From: Methylobacterium platani
GTDB lineage: Bacteria; Pseudomonadota; Alphaproteobacteria; Rhizobiales; Beijerinckiaceae
Length of the DNA: 63,525 nt
Direction of reading: 5' to 3'
Assembly (NCBI RefSeq): GCF_001653715.1
Contig: NZ_LWHQ01000011.1
Location: forward strand, 1 to 63,525
Notes under the pieces: generated by a model
Database searches by the model: none
Seen by the model: the letters and a program-made list of their open reading frames with translations, nothing else
Told to the model about the DNA's origin: nothing
Shown: one piece after another, positions 24,636 through 32,431 of the stretch
How positions within the stretch are numbered: the stretch's first letter is position 1
How the letters are laid out: each line of letters starts with the position of its first letter
Translations under genes and position numbers: made by a program

Positions 24636-25679
24636 TTACGACTGGATCGACGCGATCAGGCCGCGCAGGCCTGCCAGCACGTCGGGATCGTCGGCTTTTG
24701 GCGCGACGTGGCCCGGTTCCCCGGGATCGGAGGCAGCGCCCGGCGTACCTCCTTCGAGGGCAGCGCCCGGCGTGCCCTTGATCTTCTCGAGCCGGGCGCG
24801 CGCGGAAGCGCGCGTCATGCCCGACCGGACGAGCGCCAGCTCGGCGGCGCGGAGGTCGTTGACTTCCCGGTCCGCGGCCTGGGTCTTCTCGTCCGTTTTG
24901 AGCTTGTCGGCGGGCAGCAGGCTGTCCGCGAAGCCGCGGTCGATGGCCGTCTGACCCGACATGTAGGTCTCGGCGTCCATCCACTTGGCGATCTGCTTGA
25001 CGTCCTGGCCCGTGCGGGCGGCGTAGACCGCCGCCATCGCCTCGTCGAAGGGCGACAGGAAGTCGGAGACCTCGGCGAAGTCGTGCCGGTTGCCCATCGC
25101 GACGACCCAGCAGTTGTGGATCATCAGGAAGGACGCCGTGCCGATCTCCACGGTGTCGCCGGCCATCGCGATGATGCTCGCGGCCGACGCCGCCATGCCC
25201 ATGACCTTGATGGTGACCGGCTGCGGGTGCTCGCGGAGCACATTGTAGATCGCGATGCCCTCGAACATGTCGCCGCCGGGCGAATTGATCTGCACCTCGA
25301 CCGGGCGCGGGCCGATCGCGCGGAGCTGCGCGGTGATGCGCTTCGCCGTGATGCCGCCGGTCCAGAAATCCTCGCCGATCACGTCGAACATCGTGATGAC
25401 GTGGTCGTCGGCCTCGACGGCGCGCACGCCGGCGGCGTCGGCGGACCACTTGTCGAAGACCTTGGGGTCGGTGAACGCCGAGACGTTGCGCTGGGCCGGC
25501 ATCGGCAGGGCGCCGGGGCGCGCCTTCGACATGATGCGCGGCACCCGCGAGCCGGGCCGGCGCATGATCGCGCGCGGCGCCTGGTGCTCGGCACGCTCCT
25601 GCGCGACCTCCATCTGGCGGCGCGCCTCCGCCGCCTGGGCGGCCTTCTTGGCGTCCTGGGTCTCGGTCTCACGCGACAT
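24636..25679 (-). CDS. Prohead protease, ClpP/S14-like
   Basis: A 347-residue protein (start ATG 25679). The N-terminal ~70 residues are basic. The ClpP-like domain follows, with INSPGGDMFEGIAIYNVLR, Ser165 in VMGMAASAAS and His188 in FLMIHNCW. Asp lies further on. It should cut the scaffold domain from the capsid protein. The C-terminus is long and basic with repeats of PGAA, perhaps interacting with the scaffold. It overlaps the portal gene by 11 bases. Confidence 0.9.
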   Translation of the reverse strand: MSRETETQDAKKAAQAAEARRQMEVAQERAEHQAPRAIMRRPGSRVPRIMSKARPGALPMPAQRNVSAFTDPKVFDKWSADAAGVRAVEADDHVITMFDVIGEDFWTGGITAKRITAQLRAIGPRPVEVQINSPGGDMFEGIAIYNVLREHPQPVTIKVMGMAASAASIIAMAGDTVEIGTASFLMIHNCWVVAMGNRHDFAEVSDFLSPFDEAMAAVYAARTGQDVKQIAKWMDAETYMSGQTAIDRGFADSLLPADKLKTDEKTQAADREVNDLRAAELALVRSGMTRASARARLEKIKGTPGAALEGGTPGAASDPGEPGHVAPKADDPDVLAGLRGLIASIQS

Positions 25680-26982
25680 TTTCGTTGGCCCCCTTGAGTG
25701 CCGTCCCCTCTCCTCCCGCCGCATCTGTCTGGGCGGGCTGCGTCATGGGGTTGGTCAGGTCGTTCGCGCCCGGGTCGGCCGAGCGCGGCATGTCCATGAC
25801 GTCGCGGACCTCGTTCTGGCTCATGAACGGCCGCTGGCCGCCGGCCCCGAGCGCCTTGGAGAAGAATTCCGCCTGATCCTTCAGGCTGCCGCGCAGCAGG
25901 GCGCCGGCGTTGAACTTGGCCTCGTACCGATCCGCATCCGCTTCATCGATCAGATCGCGGACGATGGCTTGCTCCCAGGCCTCGAACCACGGGTTCAGCC
26001 CGTACTGGACGAAGAGCTGGCCGAGCGCCTCGATGCCCGAGCCCCAGGACGTGTCGTCGACCATCATCAGCGGCCGCGGCACGCCGAAGATCCGAGCGAT
26101 CTCCTCGATCTGCCGGGCGCGGGTCTCGTTCGACTGCGCGTCCCGGGCGTTCGGGCCGATGCCCTTGTACTTCACACCCTCCTCGAGCACCGGCGTGCCG
26201 CCGGCGTTCGCGGCGCCCTCGTAGAGGCTCGACCACTGCGCCTTGAGGCTCTCCATCGCCGGGCGCGACATGCGCTTGTCGGTCTCGAGCACGCCGTTCA
26301 CGAACGAGCCGCGCTTGTAGAGCCTGGACAGCGCCAGCTCGGCGGCGATGGCCAGACCGATGGCGTCGGCCGCCTGCCGAACCATCGACATGCCGCGGAT
26401 GCCGTCGGTCGTCAGTCCGCGGACGTGGTGGACGTCGCGGCCGGCGATCCGTTCCTCCGGCCCGCCCGTCGGCGGCTGGTAGCGATAGGACAGCGTCCAG
26501 TCCGGGTTCTGCCCCACCACGGTCTGGCGCGGATCCATCGGGATCAGCGCGACCACCTTGTCCTTCCGGGTCCGCAGGTCGACCGAGCGGATAATCCGGG
26601 CGTAGGCGTTGCCCTCGGTGAGGAGCCGCAGCTGCTGCAGCTGGCGGTACTCATAGGCGGTCTGCCAGGGGTTCGGCTTGCGGTGCAGGACCCGGAACAG
26701 CGGGACCGTGTCAGCTTTCTCCTTGGTCGCCTTCTCGATCAGGTGCAGCGGCAGCATTCCGATGCCGGACGAGATCAGGGATACGGCCCGGAGCACCGCC
26801 GGGTTACGGAGCGCCTTCTCGGTCGAAATGTAGATCCCGCTGTCCGACGGCTGGTCCGCCAGCATGTAGGTCAGCAGCGCCGGGTCGAGGAGGTCGAGGT
26901 AGACCGCCTCCGCCCGGGGCGCCGACACGGCGGCGCTCTCCGCCGTCGGTGCAGACGAGCGGAACCAGTCAATCAAGCCCAT
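25669..26982 (-). CDS. Portal protein (HK97 family)
   Basis: A 437-residue phage_portal protein. It has LRNPAVLRAVSLISSGIGMLPLHL near residue 45, LHRKPNPWQTAYEYRQLQQLRLLTEGNAYARI near 105-135 and VPRPLMMVDDTSWGSGIEALGQLFVQYGLNPW near 305-335. It forms the dodecameric channel for packaging and docks the terminase and adaptor. It lies ten bases after the terminase gene. Confidence 0.93.
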   Translation of the reverse strand: MGLIDWFRSSAPTAESAAVSAPRAEAVYLDLLDPALLTYMLADQPSDSGIYISTEKALRNPAVLRAVSLISSGIGMLPLHLIEKATKEKADTVPLFRVLHRKPNPWQTAYEYRQLQQLRLLTEGNAYARIIRSVDLRTRKDKVVALIPMDPRQTVVGQNPDWTLSYRYQPPTGGPEERIAGRDVHHVRGLTTDGIRGMSMVRQAADAIGLAIAAELALSRLYKRGSFVNGVLETDKRMSRPAMESLKAQWSSLYEGAANAGGTPVLEEGVKYKGIGPNARDAQSNETRARQIEEIARIFGVPRPLMMVDDTSWGSGIEALGQLFVQYGLNPWFEAWEQAIVRDLIDEADADRYEAKFNAGALLRGSLKDQAEFFSKALGAGGQRPFMSQNEVRDVMDMPRSADPGANDLTNPMTQPAQTDAAGGEGTALKGANENVA

Positions 26983-26991
26983 TCGCTCGCC

Positions 26992-28674
26992 TCAGACGAT
27001 AAGGAGGGGACGATCCTCGTAGACACTGCGGGGCTGCAGTGGCTCCGGGTTGCGGCTCAGTAGAAAGACCGCGTTGAATTGCGCCATGGCGACGTCGATC
27101 TTGGCGTCGCCGGCGTTCTGCTTGGTAGCCCTCACTGCCGTGGCGGTGGGCTCGATCTTCAAATTTGCGACGCACCACGCCGCCAGCGAAGAGCCGCTGT
27201 GGACGAAGGTGCCGTTGGCCAGCTTGCGCTCGGCGGTCTTGATCGCCGCCATCAGGCCGAAGCCCTGGGGCACGCCGACGAGGCCGCCGTCCTCCTGGGT
27301 GATCTCCTCGGCCGCGAGGCCCTCGACCAGCTCGCCCAGGCCCGCCGGGTCGACCCCGACGCCGCCCAGCAGGCCGCGGTCGCGGATCCCGGCGATCAGG
27401 TCGACGATCTCGGACACGTCCTCGAGCTTGTCATCGACGATGGTCAGCTCGCCCGCCTTCTCGAAGTCGCGGAGCTGGGCGACGATGCCCGGCCGGCGCT
27501 CGAGAACGCTGGTGTGCGCCCAGGCGCGCGACCAGCAGAGCCAGTGCCTGGTCTCGCGGTCCCGGCCGAGCACCGCGAGCCCGAAGAGGTCGTCCAGACC
27601 GCCGCCGTCGACCCCGACCACCACCACCTCGCACCGGAGCAGCAGCTCCTCGAGGGTGAGGTCCGGATCCGCACGCTTCTCCCAGAACTCGGCGCCGGGC
27701 CAGCGGTCCGTCCGGAGGGCGGAGCCGACCTGCACGTTGAAGTGCTGGCTGGCGATCAGCCGGATCTTCTCCGGCCCCTCGCGCTTGGCCTTGAGCACCT
27801 CGCGCCGCAGGAACGCGACGTTGACCGAGCGCCCCAGGTTCGGGTTCACGAGGGACCAGTAATTCTCGTTCTCCCAGCCGCCGTCCTTGGAGTAGGCCTC
27901 CGGCAGCTCGTACAGGATCGGCAGCAGCGGCAGGTCGAGCTTGCCGTCGCGCACGTCCCGGGCGTTCGCCAGCTCAACCTTGAACACGCCCGCCGGCGGG
28001 TCCTTGCTCTGGGTGGTGATCTGGATCAGGAACCCGTCCGGCCGGGCCGTGAGGGCGCCCCGGATCTCGACGAAAATGTCCGAGGCCTTGCTCTTGGCCG
28101 CGAAGACGTGGGTCTCGTCGATCAGGATGTAGGTGGCCTTCGCACCCGTGATCACGTCGGTGTCGCTGGCCTTGACCTCGATCGTCGCGCCCGTCCGGAT
28201 GTGGGTGATTTTCCGGATGTGCTGCTGGATGTGGAAGACCTTGATTAGCTCTGGGTCGGCCCGGATCGTGCCGGCAATCTGCTTGAACGATCGATCCGCC
28301 ACGTCCTTCGTGGGGGCGATCAGCAGGCCCTCCGCCTCCGGCCGGCGATTGAGGATGATCGCGGTCAGCATGATGGATGCCGCGCCGGAGGTCTTGCTGT
28401 TCTTCTTCGGGACGAGGACGAACGCTTCCTGCAGCATCCGCTCGTTGGTGGCCGGATCGTAGGCGCCGAACACCGCCCGGACGATGTCGCGCAGCCACTC
28501 GCCGGCGGCCTCGGCCATGGTCGGCTTGCCGATCACATCCGGGATCCGCAAGCGGTTGAAGACGCGGACCGCCCGGTCCGCCTCCGCCTTGAACAGAGGC
28601 AGGTCTGGGACGAGGGACGCCCCATCCATGATGCGCCTCTCCCAGTCCGGGACGGCGGTCGACCAGGTCGTCAC
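26992..28674 (-). CDS. terL: Terminase large subunit
   Basis: A 560-residue packaging motor-nuclease of the Terminase_1 family. Seen are the ATPase region with EGLLIAPTKDVADRSFKQI and the Walker B-like ILIDETHVF. The RNase H-like nuclease follows (VVVGVDGGGLDDLFGLAV, near residue 365) with further acidic residues (VDPAGLG; AGDAKIDVAMAQFNAVFLL). I prefer the GTG at 28674, which overlaps the preceding stop (GTGA). A GTG at 28704 gives ten more residues. It is followed by portal, protease and capsid, the HK97 order. Confidence 0.93.
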   Translation of the reverse strand: MTTWSTAVPDWERRIMDGASLVPDLPLFKAEADRAVRVFNRLRIPDVIGKPTMAEAAGEWLRDIVRAVFGAYDPATNERMLQEAFVLVPKKNSKTSGAASIMLTAIILNRRPEAEGLLIAPTKDVADRSFKQIAGTIRADPELIKVFHIQQHIRKITHIRTGATIEVKASDTDVITGAKATYILIDETHVFAAKSKASDIFVEIRGALTARPDGFLIQITTQSKDPPAGVFKVELANARDVRDGKLDLPLLPILYELPEAYSKDGGWENENYWSLVNPNLGRSVNVAFLRREVLKAKREGPEKIRLIASQHFNVQVGSALRTDRWPGAEFWEKRADPDLTLEELLLRCEVVVVGVDGGGLDDLFGLAVLGRDRETRHWLCWSRAWAHTSVLERRPGIVAQLRDFEKAGELTIVDDKLEDVSEIVDLIAGIRDRGLLGGVGVDPAGLGELVEGLAAEEITQEDGGLVGVPQGFGLMAAIKTAERKLANGTFVHSGSSLAAWCVANLKIEPTATAVRATKQNAGDAKIDVAMAQFNAVFLLSRNPEPLQPRSVYEDRPLLIV

Positions 28675-28868
28675 TGGCGCGGGCTGCCGTTCAGCGAGGG
28701 CCACACGTCTTCAGCGCACCACATCGCGCCAACGACCATGCCGCAAATAGCGGCGAGCGCAACGAACCCGCTGAGTGGCACGCCATGCCACCACGCCGTG
28801 GCGACGCAGAGGGCGTTGAACAGCCATGCTGTCATCGCGACGAAATTGAAGAGCCTCCAAACGCTCAC
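28671..28868 (-). CDS. Small two-helix membrane protein upstream of terL
   Basis: A 65-residue protein starting with GTG and carrying two hydrophobic helices (LFNFVAMTAWLFNALCVATAW; GFVALAAICGMVVGAMW). The stop overlaps the GTG of terL, so it can couple terL translation. No family recognised; it could be a holin- or exclusion-like protein. Confidence 0.55.
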   Translation of the reverse strand: MSVWRLFNFVAMTAWLFNALCVATAWWHGVPLSGFVALAAICGMVVGAMWCAEDVWPSLNGSPRQ

Positions 28869-28871
28869 GGG

Positions 28872-29111
28872 TCAGATCAGCCCCTTGGCCATGTCGCCGG
28901 GCGCGTAGCGGCGCGGATCGGCGTCGTCGACCATGCGGGGCGAGACCTCGCCATAGGGGAACACGCCGGCGAAGCCGAACCACGAGACGACCCAGGCGCG
29001 GCACTCGAAGTGGCAGCCCGCCACCTCCTCGTCGTCCATGCCCGGGATGCCGTCGGCATCGCAGGGCGTGATCACGCGCCCGATGTAGGGGATCAGGTAG
29101 CCGGTCAGCAT
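28872..29111 (-). CDS. Unknown protein upstream of terL
   Basis: A 79-residue acidic, aromatic-rich protein (LTGYLIPYIGRVITPCDADG; WVVSWFGFAGVFPYGEVSPRM) with three Cys. No domain recognised. It is in the terL transcription unit, three bases before the small membrane gene. Confidence 0.5.
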   Translation of the reverse strand: MLTGYLIPYIGRVITPCDADGIPGMDDEEVAGCHFECRAWVVSWFGFAGVFPYGEVSPRMVDDADPRRYAPGDMAKGLI

Positions 29112-29121
29112 GTGGCCTCGC

Positions 29122-29301
29122 TTAGATCCGGAAGGTCTTGCCGCAGTGGCGACACGTCAGGTCGACGAGGTGCCAGGGCGAGCCGTGCTCCGTGTCCGGA
29201 TAGTCGTGGAAGTCGTCGTACAGGCCGCGGCCCGCGCTCTCCTCGCAGACAGCGCGCTGGGACAGACGGAAGCGAGCGAGCAGGTGGCGGACGTGGCGCA
29301 T
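29122..29301 (-). CDS. Small zinc-finger-like protein
   Basis: A 59-residue protein read directly from the sequence: MRHVRHLLARFRLSQRAVC..., ending LTCRHCGKTFRI and TAA. The CRHCGKTF motif is half of a zinc finger; a second half may come from the His-rich middle. GGGAGAGAG just upstream of ATG is a good ribosome site. It heads the small genes leading to terL. Confidence 0.6.
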   Translation of the reverse strand: MRHVRHLLARFRLSQRAVCEESAGRGLYDDFHDYPDTEHGSPWHLVDLTCRHCGKTFRI

Positions 29302-29912
29302 GGCTCTCTCCCGGCCGGACTGAAGGGCGCCCCTCTTCCCGAACCCGGTCGGCCGGCGGCTTCATCGTGTTGCCGTCGGCACGCCGAGATCAGGGCCCTG
29401 GGGCCACGGGCTGCAGTAAGGGTTCCGACACGAACTCGACCGCTCGCTACCCATCCCGGCTTGCGTTCGGTTGCAGTGGTTGAGCGCCCTACTCCTGGCA
29501 GCTGCTCGTTCGGGCTCCCACCGCGGGCATTCGGCGCGGCGTGCTAATCCGCGCGTACTGACCACCTACTGGCTCACGGGCCAAAGCCTCGTCCGTCGGT
29601 CGTGTCGGACGGCCCGGTGCCCGCCCGCTTCGCGCCCCAGCCTTGCGGCGGTGGGACGTGAGCGCCTCGGATACCGAGCCGAACTCATCAGCGGGCGGTG
29701 TCCGCCCAGCGTGTTGATCCCGTGTCCCCTGTCCGCTTCGACAGGCGCTGACCGCGCATCCCGCGCTTCCGGCACGCCCGCACCCATCCGCAACCGGCTG
29801 GTGCGCCGCCACGCCCCGCGAAGGGCGCGCCCGCTGAACTGGATCGATGCGACCGGCGAGTGCAGGCCCCCGGTTATTGGACGGGAAGTCAAACGCCTGT
29901 CGCATCGAACTG
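29302..29912. other. Non-coding stretch between terminase genes and tRNAs
   Basis: About 610 bases with only shadow-like open frames, one of which runs into the tRNA genes. An inverted repeat GATGCGAC/GTCGCATC (about 29847-29908, read on minus) lies next to the tRNA pair and looks tRNA-acceptor-like, but no full cloverleaf forms. No promoter was clear. It may hold decayed tRNA genes. Confidence 0.5.
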
Positions 29913-29988
29913 TGGCTGTGACGCCAGGCCTCGAACCTGGGACCGACCCGTTAACAGCGGGACGCTCTACCGACTGAGCTACGTCACA
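29913..29988 (-). tRNA. tRNA-Asn (anticodon GTT)
   Basis: A full cloverleaf: acceptor TGTGACG/CGTCACA, D arm GCTC...GAGC, anticodon loop CTGTTAA (anticodon at 29953-29955), T arm CCAGG-TTCGAGG-CCTGG. Discriminator G is followed by an encoded CCA. The outer anticodon pair (27-43) is T-T, slightly imperfect. Phage-borne tRNAs can support late-gene translation. Confidence 0.9.
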
Positions 29989-29995
29989 ACATCCA

Positions 29996-30071
29996 TGGAG
30001 CCGAGGGCCGGGATCGAACCGGCGACCATCCGCTTACAAGGCGGCCGCTCTCCGATCTGAGCTACCTCGGC
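29996..30071 (-). tRNA. tRNA-Thr (anticodon TGT)
   Basis: Cloverleaf with acceptor GCCGAGG/CCTCGGC, D arm GCTC...GAGC, anticodon loop CTTGTAA (anticodon at 30036-30038), T arm GCCGG-TTCGATC-CCGGC and encoded CCA. It reads ACA, a rare codon at this GC content. It lies seven bases upstream of tRNA-Asn in the same direction, so both are probably one transcript. Confidence 0.92.
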
Positions 30072-30099
30072 AAACTCGTACCGCTGTTGACCCGACCAT

Positions 30100-30121
30100 C
30101 CTCCCCCGCAGAGGGGGGAGG
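30100..30121 (-). terminator. Hairpin upstream of the tRNA pair
   Basis: CCTCCCCC at 30100-30107 pairs with GGGGGAGG at 30114-30121 across a six-base loop. No long T run follows on either strand. It may stop or process the transcript from the small-terminase genes before the tRNAs. Confidence 0.45.
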
Positions 30122-30235
30122 GTCTTCAACGGATCGGGTGGGGCTTCGGCCCTGCAGCCCGCCGAGGCAGGCATCAGGCGCTCGCGGCGCTCCCCGCTGG
30201 TATTCTCCCGGGATGGCCCTGGGGTGAACCCGGGC

Positions 30236-30607
30236 TCACACCCCTACGCGCGGCGTGCCCCGCGGGCCCGGATCGGGCGCCACCTGGGCGAGCGCCTCGA
30301 TCGTCCCGAGCTGCAGGACGCGGGCCGCCGCCAGCAGGTCCATGATCTGGACGTTGTGGCGCGCCACGATCTCGGCCACCGGGCTGGCATCGCCGCGCAC
30401 GTTGGCGGTCTTCGCCCTCAGCTCGTCGATCAGCTGAGCGAGGTGGTCCTCGAGCTTCGCCCCATCCGGGTTCGCTCGCGACATCAGGATCGGGCCCGGC
30501 CGCCGCGCCAGCTCCGACGCTGCGACTGGCGGTGTGCCCTTCCGGAGGTACTGGTCGAAGTGCTCCTCCGTCGTCGCCTGACGGGCATCGTGCTGGGTCT
30601 GGCTCAC
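30236..30607 (-). CDS. Helical protein coupled to the small-terminase candidate
   Basis: A 123-residue protein starting with GTG that overlaps the upstream TGA by four bases (GTGA). It is mostly helical (LEDHLAQLIDELRAKTANVRGD; HNVQIMDLLAAARVLQLG). No family recognised. It is the last coding gene before the tRNAs in the packaging region. Confidence 0.6.
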   Translation of the reverse strand: MSQTQHDARQATTEEHFDQYLRKGTPPVAASELARRPGPILMSRANPDGAKLEDHLAQLIDELRAKTANVRGDASPVAEIVARHNVQIMDLLAAARVLQLGTIEALAQVAPDPGPRGTPRVGV

Positions 30608-31152
30608 TGCAGCGTCTCCTTCGGGGGCGCGAGGTCGTCGCCCCATTCCGTCCCCGATCCGGCGCCCTCGGCGTCGACCAGGGCCTGCTCCTTCTTCCCG
30701 AGGCGGCGCCGGCGGGCCGCGGGCTGCGCCGAGGGCTCGTCGTCCTCGTCGGTCGCATCGGCGCCGTCGAGGAAGGACCGCTCCGCCACCGCGGCGCCCG
30801 TCATCTCGACCAGCTCCTTGATGGAGCCAGGATGCCCCTCACGCGCCTTCCGCCACATGATGTCGATGATCTCGGCGCGGCGCCGAGCCGCTCCGTGCTC
30901 GAGCTCGTCCGCGAACCGGACCTCGAGCTCGGCGACCGTGCAGCCGACCGCGCGTGCGATCGTCTCCCTTCGCTCGCCCGCCGCCACCATCTGCTCGACC
31001 TGCAGCGGGAGCCCATGCTCCGCCCCGATCGGCTGGGTGAACGCCTTGCCAGCGAGCCGCTCCTTCCGGATCAGCCGGCCCGCCGCGTCGCGCGGACCAT
31101 CCTTCCGCGGACGGCCGCCCTTCGATCCGGATTTCGCTGCTGTCACAGGCAT
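30604..31152 (-). CDS. Terminase small subunit candidate (HTH protein)
   Basis: A 182-residue protein with a basic N-terminus (KGGRPRKDGPRDAAGRLIRK) and a helix-turn-helix (ERRETIARAVGCTVAELEVRFADELEHG, about 56-85). A helix rich in charged residues follows, then an acidic and basic tail. This pattern is common in small proteins next to HK97-type terminases and fits DNA recognition at cos. Position upstream of terL and downstream of the HNH gene supports the call, but the family is not certain. Confidence 0.6.
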   Translation of the reverse strand: MPVTAAKSGSKGGRPRKDGPRDAAGRLIRKERLAGKAFTQPIGAEHGLPLQVEQMVAAGERRETIARAVGCTVAELEVRFADELEHGAARRRAEIIDIMWRKAREGHPGSIKELVEMTGAAVAERSFLDGADATDEDDEPSAQPAARRRRLGKKEQALVDAEGAGSGTEWGDDLAPPKETLQ

Positions 31153-31187
31153 GTGCGGGTACGCTACCAGTTTCCTGCCGAGGCCAT

Positions 31188-31208
31188 CCCGGTTTCATGA
31201 CGGTTTTG
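31188..31208 (+). repeat. First copy of an inverted 21-base repeat flanking the packaging genes
   Basis: Read on plus, CCCGGTTTCAT-GA-CGGTTTTG. A copy with 19 of 21 matches lies in opposite orientation at 32502-32522. Each copy has an internal CGGTTT direct repeat. It lies about 35 bases upstream of the small-terminase candidate and may be a terminase-binding or control site. Confidence 0.65.
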
Positions 31209-31422
31209 GCCCGGGGCAAAATTAATTCTGCGAATGGGTCCCCGTGCGGTCATCCCCCCTCCCTCCGCCGGACTTTCGACCCCCCCTCCCCTCTGTAGGG
31301 GTGAGCGGGCTCCCGGGCTGAGGATCCACGAGGCTGGTCCAGGACGGGCGAACGGGGGAGGTGCCGCTACCTTGGGGGGAGAGCGGCTTCCGGTCTGTAC
31401 GGGGCTGCTGTGGGGTGGGTCT

Positions 31423-31590
31423 CTACCGCCTCAGGAGGGCGGGTCGACCTGGTGCTGTGGGAAGCACCACGGGCGGGCCGTTCCTGGGGTTCTCGACCAG
31501 GTCACCGAGGGGGCAGCCTGCGAGGGCGAGGCCCACCCACAGAGCAAGGACGTAGGCGAGCCCCTCGATGATCCGGGCGACGACCCTCAT
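31423..31590 (-). CDS. Small membrane or lipoprotein-like protein
   Basis: A 55-residue protein (MRVVARIIEGLAYVLALWVGLALAGCPLG...) with one hydrophobic helix ending LALAGC, close to a lipobox. ATG 31590 has GGGAGCGG ahead. An upstream ATG at 31638 lacks a good ribosome site. Function unknown. Confidence 0.45.
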   Translation of the reverse strand: MRVVARIIEGLAYVLALWVGLALAGCPLGDLVENPRNGPPVVLPTAPGRPALLRR

Positions 31591-31618
31591 GGGGTCCGCT
31601 CCCGCGGCGAGCCGCTCC

Positions 31619-31879
31619 TCACGGTTCGCCGTCCTCATCGGGGTAGGACACCACAACGATGATGTCGGCATGCGTGCCGTCGCTCACGCTGATCTGGACG
31701 TGGGCACCTGCTGCGATGCGGGCCCGCTCGTCGTCCGTCAGCATCCAGCGCGAAACGGTCTGGGGGATCGGCGCCACGTCTGGGCGGCTCGAGACGATCG
31801 GCTCATCGGTGACGGGGATGACGCGGCCCGTTGGCTGGGCCGCCATGCGGGTCCGGCCTGGAATATCGAAGGGACGCAT
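31619..31879 (-). CDS. Unknown small protein after the HNH gene
   Basis: An 86-residue protein (MRPFDIPGRTRMAAQPTGRVIPV...; ISVSDGTHADIIVVVSYPDEDGEP) coupled to the HNH gene by overlapping stop and start. Beta-rich acidic C-terminus. No family recognised. Confidence 0.55.
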   Translation of the reverse strand: MRPFDIPGRTRMAAQPTGRVIPVTDEPIVSSRPDVAPIPQTVSRWMLTDDERARIAAGAHVQISVSDGTHADIIVVVSYPDEDGEP

Positions 31880-32202
31880 CAGGTGAGCCCATGGCGGGCG
31901 GCTCGAGCGGCCGTGGTCTTCCGAGTGTGGCAGCCGGTGCAGAGCGCCTGCCCGTTGCGTGGGTCGAGAAGGGCGCCGCCGTCCTGCCGTTCGACGATGT
32001 GGTCGGCGTGGAGGCGCACGCCTGTGGCGCCGCATTCCTCGCACTTCCATCCGGCGCGGCGCCGTACCTCAAGGCTCCACGCCCGGTGGGCCGCGGTCCC
32101 CAACTCCGCATCCCGCTCCTTGGGCGGCGGCGGGACGGTGCGGCTGTCCGCGGTCGCGACCAGGGGCGCCAACGTCCGAAGACGGGGCTTGCGGGGTGGC
32201 AC
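31879..32202 (-). CDS. HNH endonuclease of the packaging region
   Basis: A 107-residue HNH nuclease with CEECGATGVRLHADHIVERQ (zinc Cys pair and the DHI of the HNH motif), then a second Cys pair (CTGCHTRK). HNH proteins next to the terminase assist cos cleavage in HK97-type phages. It stands at the upstream end of the packaging genes, just inside the likely cos region. Confidence 0.85.
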   Translation of the reverse strand: MPPRKPRLRTLAPLVATADSRTVPPPPKERDAELGTAAHRAWSLEVRRRAGWKCEECGATGVRLHADHIVERQDGGALLDPRNGQALCTGCHTRKTTAARAARHGLT

Positions 32203-32431
32203 GGGGCGCGGCTCCTATAGGGCCAGTCCCGCCGCACCATGCGTTTCCCAGACGCATGCGGCCCGCGGCCCGTGAGGGCGGCAGGCTTGAGGGGCGGGAC
32301 TGTGAGGGAGCGCCGTCGGCGGGGCCTCGAGTGTGGGCCGCACCGCGTCAGGCGCAATTCAAGCTGTAGGAAAGGGGATAGCTGCGACTGCGCACACTCG
32401 CAACCTGAAAAACACTTGCTTTCTCAATGTG

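Noticed and set aside
29847..29908. Inverted repeat next to the tRNA pair considered as a third tRNA
   Set aside because: Only an acceptor-like stem forms. D and T arms and a proper anticodon loop are missing, so it is listed only as an observation.
29471..29977. 168-codon plus-strand frame upstream of the tRNA genes
   Set aside because: It runs into tRNA-Asn on the other strand and has no recognisable domain.
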